NCBI GenBank assembly: GCA_903970295.1
Contig: CAJCHQ010000836.1
Location: 1 to 7,760 of the forward strand
Length of the DNA stretch: 7,760 nt
Source of the DNA: Bryobacterales bacterium
GTDB lineage: Bacteria > Cyanobacteriota > Vampirovibrionia > Obscuribacterales > Obscuribacteraceae
Direction: 5' to 3'
Part shown: piece by piece, positions 1-7,280 of the stretch
Layout: every line of letters starts with the position of its first letter
Position numbering within the stretch: position 1 is the first letter of the stretch
Made by a program: the position numbers and the translations under genes
The notes under the pieces: generated by a model
What the model was told of the DNA's origin: nothing
What the model saw: the letters and a program-made list of their open reading frames with translations, nothing else
The model's database searches: none

Positions 1-110
1 ACATTTCGCTGGGCATAAAAGCTCATGCTGCCCTCAGTGATGAGAGCAAGAAGGCTCAGCCGCCCTTCGATAATTTAGGCTATTTCAGCCCGTTTCGGTG
101 GACCGGTTAG
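1..110 (+). CDS. Possible 3' end of a plus-strand gene cut by the window edge
   Basis: The frame starting at base 3 stays open for 35 codons to a TAG at 108-110, and its last residues read YFSPFRWTG. The other two plus frames stop at 16-18 and 38-40. The third-position base mix resembles that of the neighbouring genes, and the end fits neatly against the convergent gene whose stop is at 139. A 35-codon open stretch can easily arise by chance (I estimate about one in five), and no family is recognisable. This is a tentative partial gene; sequence to the left would decide it. Confidence 0.3.
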   Translation, partial: ISLGIKAHAALSDESKKAQPPFDNLGYFSPFRWTG

Positions 111-111
111 G

Positions 112-133
112 AGCGCATTGCGATGCGTGCGCT
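112..133. repeat. Inverted repeat between convergent reading frames
   Basis: Arms AGCGCA (112-117) and TGCGCT (128-133) are exact reverse complements around a 10-base loop, and GCAT/ATGC inside gives an alternative shorter hairpin. The element fills most of the 28-base gap between the stop of the possible plus-strand frame (110) and the stop of the oxygenase gene (139). That position suits a two-way transcription end. Neither strand has a T-tract after the stem, so it is not a standard intrinsic terminator. Confidence 0.35.
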
Positions 134-138
134 ATTAA

Positions 139-972
139 CTAAGGAAGAATAGTTTCTTCCAGTTTGCAGATGTTGATCGTCAGCGTGCGGCGCAACAGTC
201 CAGAATTGTCGCCCTGGATCGGACGCACGCAATGCCAAGAATTGAATGTTTTGACAAACAGCAGAGCTTGATTGGGCTCGAATTCATAAGTGTGAAGGAT
301 ATCGCAATCGTTATAGTCCAGGTAACCATTGAGCCAGTTGAAATTGTTAGCTGGTTTTTTGGGGCGCAGAATGTCGGTGCCTCCACCGTAGGCTGGATTC
401 CATTCTCCTGGTTTCAGCATCGAGAGAACGTAAGTCATAATCTTCCAGGGCGAGTCGGTGTGAGGTCTGAGTTGTCCGCCATCAGCAGGCATTACGGAAA
501 ATTCGAATCTAGCAGTGAGAGGCAAATCGTGACCCTGCTGCATCTTGTGCAAGGCATTTTGCAGTTTGCGAAGCAGCGATGGATTTCTATATCTATCCTT
601 GCGCAAATAGCCTAGGGCGATGTCGTTTTTGTTCAAAAATTCGATGGTTTGGACAAGAAACTCTGGACTTTTCACCCAGTCATGGAAGCGCTTCCATACT
701 GGTGTCGCATTGAGAAATTTCCGGTAGTTTTCGCCATTGTTAGCCTCGGCTAAAGACCATTTTCGCGACGCCATGTTGCCGAGATTAGACATCTCTTTGA
801 ACAGCGAAATATCTGGAAAGGCATCTACTAGTTCTTCGTAGAAGCCAGGCTCAAGCACTGGTTTGATCAAGCCAACCGGGAACGGTTCGTACATAAAGCT
901 GGCATTGCTGAAGTCAAATTGTTCGACGGGCTTTGTTGATTCTATTGGTCTAACTTGCATGAGCGAGTTCAT
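139..972 (-). CDS. 2OG-Fe(II) oxygenase-like protein, 277 aa
   Basis: This is probably a soluble, non-haem iron dioxygenase that uses 2-oxoglutarate and O2 to hydroxylate an unknown substrate. The C-terminal half has the double-stranded beta-helix signature: His171 and Asp173 (HTD) as the first two iron ligands, His247 (SWHCVRPI) as the third, and Arg261/Arg262 (RRTLTIN) 14-15 residues later as the expected 2-oxoglutarate carboxylate anchor. The N-terminal 110 residues, including FYEELVDAFPD near 44-54, resemble the helical lead-in of prolyl-4-hydroxylase-like proteins. No signal peptide or membrane segment is visible. The ATG at 972 is used; a second ATG at 960 would give 273 aa. Neither has an ideal ribosome site: AAAGGG (984-989) lies 11 bases from the first. 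It shares a strand with the efflux operon but is 309 bases away and probably a separate unit. The fold assignment is fairly sure; the substrate is unknown. Confidence 0.75.
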   Translation of the reverse strand: MNSLMQVRPIESTKPVEQFDFSNASFMYEPFPVGLIKPVLEPGFYEELVDAFPDISLFKEMSNLGNMASRKWSLAEANNGENYRKFLNATPVWKRFHDWVKSPEFLVQTIEFLNKNDIALGYLRKDRYRNPSLLRKLQNALHKMQQGHDLPLTARFEFSVMPADGGQLRPHTDSPWKIMTYVLSMLKPGEWNPAYGGGTDILRPKKPANNFNWLNGYLDYNDCDILHTYEFEPNQALLFVKTFNSWHCVRPIQGDNSGLLRRTLTINICKLEETILP

Positions 973-1281
973 TGGTCGATGGGCCCTTTATAAACTATGT
1001 GAATGCTACTGGTTATGAGGGGCTTGGGGCATGAGATTTTTACAATTCAGAGGCTATTTGTATTTTGCTAGCCATTCGTCGCTTTATCCATTGCCTGACC
1101 ATAGAGCCGGCATACCTCTCCTAGCAATGGATATAGCTAGTCGTGCGCGAGAGCAAGGTCGACTATCCGCAACATTTTTTAGCCGTTCCTTGCTGGTATT
1201 TATTTTTTTTAATTACGCATTTGTGAAGGGTTTAAGAGCGCGTCTTTTTACGATTTTGCTGCAAGCACGGCAGCGTTTTGG
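973..1281. other. Non-coding gap between the RND gene and the oxygenase gene
   Basis: No credible gene is seen here. On the minus strand it is the 3' side of the efflux operon and the upstream region of the oxygenase. A minus-strand TATAAA (987-992) could be a -10 box, but no good -35 is visible, and it overlaps the possible AAAGGG ribosome site, so both cannot serve the same start. The gap also holds a perfect 10-bp inverted repeat (1085-1133), a 5-bp GCTGC/GCAGC stem (1258-1274), and eight T's on the plus strand (1203-1210). No intrinsic terminator in the operon's direction is evident, because the T-run is on the wrong strand. Confidence 0.6.
1085..1133. repeat. Perfect 10-bp inverted repeat with a 29-base loop
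   Basis: TATCCATTGC at 1085-1094 is the exact reverse complement of GCAATGGATA at 1124-1133. The pair lies about 150-200 bases past the RND stop codon on the operon's transcript and upstream of the oxygenase. No T-tract follows on either strand, so a simple intrinsic terminator is unlikely. It could be a 3'-UTR stem-loop that stabilises mRNA, a protein-binding dyad, or a remnant of a mobile sequence. The pairing is seen directly; the role is unknown. Confidence 0.45.
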
Positions 1282-4200
1282 TCAGTCGGAAGAAGCGACG
1301 GCGCGCATCTTGTCCAACCAGAGAAAAATGACCGGAACGAAGATCAGTGTGAGCAAAGTCGAGAGTGACAGACCGCCGATCACAGCGATTGCCAGTGGCT
1401 TTTGCAACTCTGCGCCGGCGCCAGAACCGACGGCCAGTGGCAAGAGCCCTAACAGCGTACAGAGCGTTGTCATGACAATCGGGCGCAGGCGAATTTTACC
1501 GGCTTCGACCAATGCCTCTTGCAAGGGCAACCCTGAGGCGCGGAGCCGGTTTGTGTATTCGAGCAGAATAATGCCGTTTTTCACGACCAGACCGATGAGC
1601 AAGATCACGCCCATAAAAGATGATACGTTGAGAGGTGTGTTCGTCCAGCTGAGAGCAGCGATCACCCCAAACAGAGCCAGAGGGATGGCGCTGAAAATAG
1701 CCAGTGGCTGAACGAGTGAGCGGAACTGAATGACCAGCAGTACATAAACAAGCACGATAGCCAGAGCCAATACGAGCAGTAATTCGGTGAAGCTTTGCTG
1801 TTGCGTTTCGTAGAGCCCGGCATATTGCATAGTGTAGCCATTCGGCAAGTGCAACCGGCTCAGTTTTTCCCTGATTTCTTGCATCGCCGACCCGAGATCT
1901 CGTTGCTCGAGACTGCCCTGCACTGAAACATAACGTTGTTGATTTTCGCAATAGATTTCCAGCTCGCCGCTGGTCTTCTTCAATTCTGCCACTGCATCTA
2001 GTGGCAGCACACGGCCGCCCGAGCCGACAATCGGGATCTGCGGCAGAAATTGTGGATCATGTCGATAGCGATCTTCGAGGCGCAAGCGAATATCGACGAG
2101 ATGATCGCCTTGTCTAATCTGGGCCGGTGAAATGCCAAGAATCGAATCTTGTACCTGTGTCGCCACATCTAGCGGGCTGAGACCGATGCGGCTCGCTTTC
2201 ACAGGATCGATTAGCAAATCGATTTCCGGCGCTTTATGACGGCTGGTGGTTTGCCTGTCGACGACGCCTTTGACGGTCGCCAGCTTTCTTTCAATCTGGG
2301 CAGCGTACTGCCTGAGTATTTCTGGATTTTCGCCGAACAATCGAATCTCGACCGCGCGCGGAGCGCCGGATAAATCGTTCAATTGATCTTGAAGGATTTG
2401 ATGAAAATCACAGTCCAGCTGGGGAATTTCCTGGACGATTTGTTCTCGTTGCGTGTCCATGATCTGATCGATTTTGCGAGAACGCTTACTGGCCGGTTTA
2501 AGCACAACCAGTATGTCTCCCTTATTGGTTTGCGTGGCAAACAAACCCAACTCGGCCCCTGTGCGGCGCGTCCAGGTTAAAACTTCGGGTGTACGAGCGA
2601 CGATTGTTTCCAATTTGTTTGCCAGTAAATCGACGTCCGCAAGCGATGCACCCGGCGGTGCTAAATAGTCGAGAACATAACTGCCCTCATCGATACTTGG
2701 CAAAAAGTCGGTCGGCAATTGCTTATACATCGTTATCGACGCAAAAATAATGCCGAGCGAAAGCAAAGCGACGACGAAATTCCAACGCAGGGTTGTTCTT
2801 AAAACATTGCCGTACCACTTTTGGAAAAGCGAAGTTTTAGTGGTGTTTGGCTTATGCGGCCGCAAAAGTTGTCCGGCGATCAATGGCGTCAAGGTCAAGG
2901 CCAGGAGCCAGGAAAAAATTACGGCAGTGGCAAGAGTAAATGTCAGGCTGCTAAAGAATTGGCCGGCTACTCCAGACAACAGTGCCAGCGGTAAGAAAAC
3001 GACGACAGTGGTAGCCGTGGAGCTCGTGATCGGTCCGAACAGCTCGCTGACAGCATTTCTGATTGCTGCCCTGGGGTCGTCTGTGAGTGGCAGTTGGCGT
3101 TGAATGTTTTCAATCACTACGATTGCGTCGTCGATCACTAATCCAATCGCGATTGCCACCCCACCCAGAGACATAAGATTGAGACTTTGCTTGGAAAGAT
3201 ACATAACGCCGAAAGCCGCAAGCACAGAGAGCGGAATTGTCATCGCGGCAATGAAAGTACTGGCCACAGATCGCAGAAAAACGAAAAGTACGAATACGAT
3301 TAAGGCGATACCAATCAAGATGGCATCGGTGACGTTAGCTATAGCTGCATTTACGAGAACTGACTGATCGTAAGCAGGTTTGACTTCGATACCCGGCGGC
3401 AGGCTCGCTTTGATTTTTGCAAGTTCGGCCCGCACGTTTCTAGATAATGCCACGACATTGCTGTTTGGTTGTCTGAAGATGTTGACCACTAGACCGCGCT
3501 TTTGTCCGATGCTCACGAGGCTCTGACGATCGGCGAAGCCAGGAGAAACGCGGGCTAGATTCTTCAAATATATGGGAATATTGGCTGCGCCCTTAGTAGT
3601 CAGAACTAAACTTTCGATCTGGTGTAAATTCAAAGATTCGCCTGAGGCGACAATTAAGTTTTGCTCGTGCGCTTGATCTAAGCGCCCTACGACCTGGGTT
3701 TGATTGGTTTTCTGCAGGCAGGCGGCGACGTCGGCGAGACTGACACCATAACCTTTCAATTTCTCGGGGTCGACTTCCACTGAAATCTGAGGGATGTCGC
3801 CGCCTTGCAATTGCACACGAGCTACGCCCGGCACTTTGTTCAGAGCTGGTTGGAGCTGATATCGGCAAGTAGTGTATAAATCCGCCTGGGTCAATGCTTC
3901 GGCCGTGATGTTGTAGCTGATCACCGGAAAGATCGATGGCGTTACCAGCTCAACTGTTACGGTCACGCCTGCGGGCAGCCGGCTCTGCACTTCGGCAATT
4001 CGGGCTTGCAGCTGGTGCAAGGCAAATGTCATGTCGATGCCGTTTTGAAAGTCGACCGACAGTTCGCTTGCGCCGCGAATCGTTTTTGAACGCACCCATC
4101 GCACGTTGTAAACCTGGCTGGCGGCTTCTTCCAGAACGCGTGTAACGGTCAGAAGGACTCGCTCTGGCGAGGCATCTCCGGCAGTGGCAATGACAGCGAT

Positions 4201-4335
4201 GCGAGGGAAAGACAACTCCGGATAGACATCGCTCGGGAGCTGCTTGAAAGCCAGAATGCCGGCCACAGCTATAAGCAGATAGACCAAATAACACGCCTTG
4301 CTGTGGGCTTGCAGAAGATCCAGAAATTTATTCAA
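1282..4335 (-). CDS. RND efflux transporter, inner-membrane permease, 1017 aa
   Basis: This is the proton-driven pump subunit of a tripartite export complex in the inner membrane. The length and twofold layout are typical of RND permeases: TM1 at about 13-30, a large periplasmic porter region at 31-333, TM2-TM6 at about 334-486, TM7 near 518-535, a second porter region at 537-849, and TM8-TM12 at about 850-1006. TM4 reads GLVIDDAIVVIEN with the proton-relay pair Asp402-Asp403. TM10 reads GLVVKNGIILLEY with Lys919. FLPSIDEGSY (544-553) opens the second porter half. The start is TTG at 4333-4335, inside the TTGA overlap with the adaptor's stop, with AGAGG six bases upstream, so translational coupling is likely. 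The Asp-Asp/Lys set is typical of drug-type (HAE) pumps, whereas the 544-613 region, ending in VVLKP, recalls Czc/Cus metal pumps. The RND family call is near certain; the substrate is open. Confidence 0.95.
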   Translation of the reverse strand: MNKFLDLLQAHSKACYLVYLLIAVAGILAFKQLPSDVYPELSFPRIAVIATAGDASPERVLLTVTRVLEEAASQVYNVRWVRSKTIRGASELSVDFQNGIDMTFALHQLQARIAEVQSRLPAGVTVTVELVTPSIFPVISYNITAEALTQADLYTTCRYQLQPALNKVPGVARVQLQGGDIPQISVEVDPEKLKGYGVSLADVAACLQKTNQTQVVGRLDQAHEQNLIVASGESLNLHQIESLVLTTKGAANIPIYLKNLARVSPGFADRQSLVSIGQKRGLVVNIFRQPNSNVVALSRNVRAELAKIKASLPPGIEVKPAYDQSVLVNAAIANVTDAILIGIALIVFVLFVFLRSVASTFIAAMTIPLSVLAAFGVMYLSKQSLNLMSLGGVAIAIGLVIDDAIVVIENIQRQLPLTDDPRAAIRNAVSELFGPITSSTATTVVVFLPLALLSGVAGQFFSSLTFTLATAVIFSWLLALTLTPLIAGQLLRPHKPNTTKTSLFQKWYGNVLRTTLRWNFVVALLSLGIIFASITMYKQLPTDFLPSIDEGSYVLDYLAPPGASLADVDLLANKLETIVARTPEVLTWTRRTGAELGLFATQTNKGDILVVLKPASKRSRKIDQIMDTQREQIVQEIPQLDCDFHQILQDQLNDLSGAPRAVEIRLFGENPEILRQYAAQIERKLATVKGVVDRQTTSRHKAPEIDLLIDPVKASRIGLSPLDVATQVQDSILGISPAQIRQGDHLVDIRLRLEDRYRHDPQFLPQIPIVGSGGRVLPLDAVAELKKTSGELEIYCENQQRYVSVQGSLEQRDLGSAMQEIREKLSRLHLPNGYTMQYAGLYETQQQSFTELLLVLALAIVLVYVLLVIQFRSLVQPLAIFSAIPLALFGVIAALSWTNTPLNVSSFMGVILLIGLVVKNGIILLEYTNRLRASGLPLQEALVEAGKIRLRPIVMTTLCTLLGLLPLAVGSGAGAELQKPLAIAVIGGLSLSTLLTLIFVPVIFLWLDKMRAVASSD

Positions 4336-5615
4336 GGAGCGCCTCTAGTCTTAGTCGGGGCCGGACTCTTTCTCTCAATTTCGATTTTTGATCCGTCCGG
4401 CAAGCCATAAGCGCCGCTGATGATTACTTTTTGTCCGACCTTTATGCCGCTCACGATTTCGACCGAATCGCCAACAGTTTCTGTATGACTGACCGGCACG
4501 CGATGTGCGGTGTCGCCATCGACGACATACACCATCTCTTTTTGGGGATCGTTGGGGTCGGGAACGAGAGCACTGATCGGGATGAGGATGGCATCGCGAT
4601 TGACCTTACTGTGGATGGCGACTTCGACGGTTTGACCATCACGTAAGAGACCATTGTGATTTGTGCATTCTAATTGGACACGGATTGTGTTTGTCGCCGG
4701 ATCGACGATCGGGCTGATCGACTTAACCACACCCTGGCATGCGCTGGCAGTCTGGCCGGCGCTTTTGATTGTGCCTCGATCGCCGACTTTCACTTTATAT
4801 GGTGAGTCGGCGGGCAATTGCGCGTTAACCGAGACTCGCTGCAGATTGATCACCTGTACGATTGGCGTATTTGGGTCGGTGGTGTCACCGGCATTCAAGT
4901 AGCGATTAGCGATCACTCCTGTCAGCGGCGACTGCACGATTGTCAGACTCAATTCGGTTTCGTTTTGCTGAACAAGAACCTGGGCCGAGCGAAGTTGCGA
5001 TTGAGCCGCCTCCAGCTGAGATGTCGCCGTCGCGACCTGGCTCTGCGCTGAGAGGATATCTTTCTTAGCTGACACCTCCGCTTGAAACAATCGCTTCTGG
5101 CGCTCCACATTTTCTTTGGCAAAAGCCAGGCCGTTTTCGGCTTGCTTGACGTTCGTTTTCGCTAGATCGACTGCCGAGCGCGACTGCTCCAAAATTTCAC
5201 GCAAGTGGCGATCGTCTAATTTGGCAATTACTTGCCCCCGAACAATTGTCTGACCGGACACAGCCAGCACCTCTCTGAGCTTGCCAGCGATGGCCGGGCT
5301 GATCTTGGCTGAATGATCGGGCAGTGCCGTTACAGCTCCGGGAATGACTAAATCTTCAGCGACCGAGCGCCGCGTGGTGATCAAAACCGGCACTTTGAAA
5401 ATCCGCTTTGCTTCAGCTTGTTCGCCAGCTGCGTCGACTGTCTTATCGTTCTTAGTGTCGCTAGATTTATCGCCGCTTTCCATTACCGGGGAGCGAGTCT
5501 CGCGGCTGCAGCCGCTTAAGATAATGGCATTTGTTGAAACAAACAGAGCGAGCAGAAGGGCTTTACCCAGCCAGGGGAATGCTTTTCTAACGCGTGGTTT
5601 TGGTCTCGATTTCAT
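4332..5615 (-). CDS. RND periplasmic adaptor (membrane fusion protein), predicted lipoprotein, 427 aa
   Basis: This protein links the RND pump to the outer-membrane channel in the periplasm. The N-terminus has a basic n-region, a hydrophobic stretch at about 17-33, and a lipobox LSGC with Cys36 as the predicted lipidation site. A Ser/Asp/Lys-rich tether follows (37-70). A split lipoyl-like domain lies at about 103-135 and 224-255 (SGQTIVRGQVIAKLDD, then SPLTGVIANRYLNAGD). Between the halves is a Gln/Ala-rich helical hairpin at about 136-223, the expected channel-docking coiled coil. A beta-barrel region (about 256-335) contains DPATNTIRVQLE and LLRDGQTVEVAI, followed by a membrane-proximal domain to about 415. 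No His-rich metal-binding extension is present. The ATG at 5613-5615 directly abuts the TAA of the upstream TolC-like gene, and the stop overlaps the RND start. The family call is firm. Confidence 0.94.
   Translation of the reverse strand: MKSRPKPRVRKAFPWLGKALLLALFVSTNAIILSGCSRETRSPVMESGDKSSDTKNDKTVDAAGEQAEAKRIFKVPVLITTRRSVAEDLVIPGAVTALPDHSAKISPAIAGKLREVLAVSGQTIVRGQVIAKLDDRHLREILEQSRSAVDLAKTNVKQAENGLAFAKENVERQKRLFQAEVSAKKDILSAQSQVATATSQLEAAQSQLRSAQVLVQQNETELSLTIVQSPLTGVIANRYLNAGDTTDPNTPIVQVINLQRVSVNAQLPADSPYKVKVGDRGTIKSAGQTASACQGVVKSISPIVDPATNTIRVQLECTNHNGLLRDGQTVEVAIHSKVNRDAILIPISALVPDPNDPQKEMVYVVDGDTAHRVPVSHTETVGDSVEIVSGIKVGQKVIISGAYGLPDGSKIEIERKSPAPTKTRGAP
4342..4346 (-). promoter_or_regulatory. 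Ribosome binding site for the TTG-started RND gene
   Basis: On the minus strand AGAGG lies six bases before the TTG at 4333-4335, inside the last codons of the adaptor gene. It supports the unusual TTG start, which overlaps the adaptor's TGA in the tetranucleotide TTGA. This arrangement favours re-initiation by ribosomes finishing the adaptor. Confidence 0.55.
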
Positions 5616-7070
5616 TTAGTAATCCAGTGTCGTCCCGACTGCTTGTTCCAATTCGTTCAGCGCTAATTGATAGTTCAAAACGGCGTCGCAAAATTGTGTT
5701 TTCATCTGAATGTTGCTGCGCTGAGCATCTAACAAAGTATTCAGGTCGATTTGGCCAATGTCGTAGCCTCGCTTCGAGATGACATTGACCGCTTCCGATT
5801 CTGGCAGCGCTTCCACTATGAAGTCGTGAATGCGCTCACGAGCGGCTAACATTTTGTGATAAGCCAGTGAAACTTGCCCGGCAATAATGTTCTCTTGTGC
5901 TTTCAAATCGAGTTCCAGCTGAATGCCGGTTGCTTTGAATTTAGCCAGGTCTCCTTGTTGAAAGTTGAAGAGAGGCGCATCGATGTAACCTTGAAAGAAT
6001 GCGACGTGTTGTGATGGTCCAGGCGGGTTGGGTGGATTCAATTCCAACGCTTTGCCAACCACAAATCTTGGCGTCGGCAAAATGTTGCCGATCGTGTTAA
6101 GCCGATTAGCTTTATTTACGGCAATTGCTTGTTTGGCGATTTTGAGTTCAAGCCGACTTTCCATCGCCATCTGGACGAGACGTTCACGAGTCGGGTATTG
6201 TCTATTGAAATTGGGCAAGAGTTCGGAAGTCAAATTTTTGTCATGCACGTCTGGCAACTTTTGCACCGCCAATGGTGCACTGGCGTCTGCGCCCATGATT
6301 AAGTTCAGTTGTTCTCTGTTCTGGTAGATTTGAATCTGCGCTTGTTTGTAATCCATTTTCGCTTGAATCTGCGCCAGTCGAGCTCGGCGGATATCCAGAC
6401 CCGGCACATTGCCGTTGTCGAACTGCACTTGCGTCGAATCGACTATGCGTTGGGCGAGATCTCTGAGCTCCAGGCGAGATTTGACTAATTCTTCCGCGAT
6501 CACCAACTGCACGTACGCAGTTCTGACCTGACCGCGAAAGAGCCACATTGATTTAAGAATCTCTAACCGCACCTGGTCGACTTGTCGTTTGGCTACAAGC
6601 AAACGGAATGCTAGTTTCCACGGGGGCTCAAAGGGAATCGAAGCACCAATGAGATAGTTGTTGTGAAAAACGTTGCTCGTGTAAATGCCCGGGTTCGGCA
6701 GAGCTGTTGCCGCAGCATATGCCGATTTGGCGATGCCCAGAGTGGCTCTCACACCAGACATGCGCGGACTTTCTGCCAGTGACTTATCGAGGCTCTGCCC
6801 CAGGCTCAATGTCTCTGTGGCTGAGACTGTTGCCTGTTCCATCGGCATTTTTGTTGTCGGCACTGAGAAGGGAATGAATTGACTGGGTTGAGGGCTAATT
6901 ATCTGTTGGGTTATGGTCAACGGCTGACCATTTGATGGCAGGCTGTTGTTTTCTGCTGCTGTCCGAATTGAATCCGGCATACGTATTTCCTGCGCAAGCA
7001 CGGGGACAATTGAGAAAATTGCAGCGCAACTAGTCACTAACAGCGCCAGGCAATTGTTCCGTAACGACAT
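5616..7070 (-). CDS. TolC-like outer-membrane efflux channel protein, 484 aa
   Basis: This is the outer-membrane and periplasmic exit duct of the pump, expected to work as a trimer. The preferred start is the ATG at 7068-7070, which has AAGGGG five bases upstream and begins a clean signal peptide (MSLRNNCLALLVTS onwards) with likely cleavage after VLA, about residue 26. An in-frame ATG at 7116-7118 would add 16 residues (500 aa) but has no evident ribosome site and would put a charged stretch before the signal. Two TolC/OEP-type repeats are visible. The first begins near ETLSLGQSLDKSLAESP and includes ALPNPGIY. The second begins near TRERLVQMAMESRLELKIAK. Each continues into long Gln/Ala-rich helices, and the motifs GNVPGLDIRRARLAQ and GQIDLNTLLDAQRS are typical of CzcC/TolC-type proteins. 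The segment IPFEPPWKLAFR resembles the corresponding CzcC/CusC region. It is the first gene of the operon, and its stop directly abuts the adaptor start. Confidence 0.92.
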   Translation of the reverse strand: MSLRNNCLALLVTSCAAIFSIVPVLAQEIRMPDSIRTAAENNSLPSNGQPLTITQQIISPQPSQFIPFSVPTTKMPMEQATVSATETLSLGQSLDKSLAESPRMSGVRATLGIAKSAYAAATALPNPGIYTSNVFHNNYLIGASIPFEPPWKLAFRLLVAKRQVDQVRLEILKSMWLFRGQVRTAYVQLVIAEELVKSRLELRDLAQRIVDSTQVQFDNGNVPGLDIRRARLAQIQAKMDYKQAQIQIYQNREQLNLIMGADASAPLAVQKLPDVHDKNLTSELLPNFNRQYPTRERLVQMAMESRLELKIAKQAIAVNKANRLNTIGNILPTPRFVVGKALELNPPNPPGPSQHVAFFQGYIDAPLFNFQQGDLAKFKATGIQLELDLKAQENIIAGQVSLAYHKMLAARERIHDFIVEALPESEAVNVISKRGYDIGQIDLNTLLDAQRSNIQMKTQFCDAVLNYQLALNELEQAVGTTLDY

Positions 7071-7075
7071 GCGCG

Positions 7076-7081
7076 CCCCTT
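7076..7081 (-). promoter_or_regulatory. Ribosome binding site deciding the TolC-like start
   Basis: AAGGGG on the minus strand ends five bases before the ATG at 7068-7070. The two upstream in-frame ATGs (7116-7118 and 7107-7109) have no comparable sequence before them. This and the signal-peptide layout are why the shorter form is annotated. Confidence 0.6.
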
Positions 7082-7142
7082 GACGCCGGGAGTTCTGCTT
7101 CACCCACATTAGAGTCATAGCAATGACGTCTAGTGCAGAAAC

Positions 7143-7162
7143 CTTTGATCAACGTTGCAAAG
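7143..7162. repeat. Nested palindrome in the operon leader, candidate operator
   Basis: CTTTG (7143-7147) and CAAAG (7158-7162) flank the perfect 8-bp palindrome CAACGTTG (7150-7157). The whole makes a near-symmetric 20-bp dyad with a two-base insertion on the left side. It lies just downstream of the candidate extended -10, where a repressor could block transcription. The symmetry is seen directly; operator function is inferred. Confidence 0.35.
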
Positions 7163-7184
7163 ATTAGAATCAAATGGACTGTTT

Positions 7185-7193
7185 ATTATCGCA
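7185..7193 (-). promoter_or_regulatory. Candidate extended -10 promoter of the efflux operon
   Basis: The minus strand reads TGCGATAAT, an extended -10 (TGn plus a hexamer one mismatch from TATAAT). No good -35 hexamer is seen at the usual spacing, which fits an extended -10 or activator-dependent promoter. Transcription would begin near 7178, leaving a leader of about 108 bases before the ATG at 7070. Confidence 0.3.
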
Positions 7194-7203
7194 CGGGCGC
7201 CCG
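7194..7203. repeat. Perfect 10-bp palindrome next to the candidate -10
   Basis: CGGGCGCCCG is its own reverse complement and directly abuts the extended -10 on its upstream side, within what would be the -35 to -10 spacer. Spacer dyads are the classic site for MerR-type activators, but no such gene is in the window. A chance GC-rich palindrome is also possible. Confidence 0.3.
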
Positions 7204-7280
7204 AAGAGACTGAGAGTGACGCCTTCACCAAGTTTTCACTTTGGGCCGTCAACCGCAGGCAGAATGACATGATCGGTTGC

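Noticed and set aside
1152..1210. AGCAAGG/CCTTGCT repeat followed by a T-run on the plus strand as a terminator
   Set aside because: The loop is 29 bases, the T-run starts several bases after the stem, a 7-bp match is expected by chance here, and no plus-strand gene needs it.
1258..1274. GCTGC/GCAGC stem just after the RND stop as an intrinsic terminator
   Set aside because: The stem is only 5 bp, and on the minus strand it is followed by AAAATCG rather than a T-tract.
1031..1711. Plus-strand open frame of 226 codons
   Set aside because: Its second half lies antisense to the RND gene, its first half is the non-coding gap, no ribosome site is present and the protein resembles no family.
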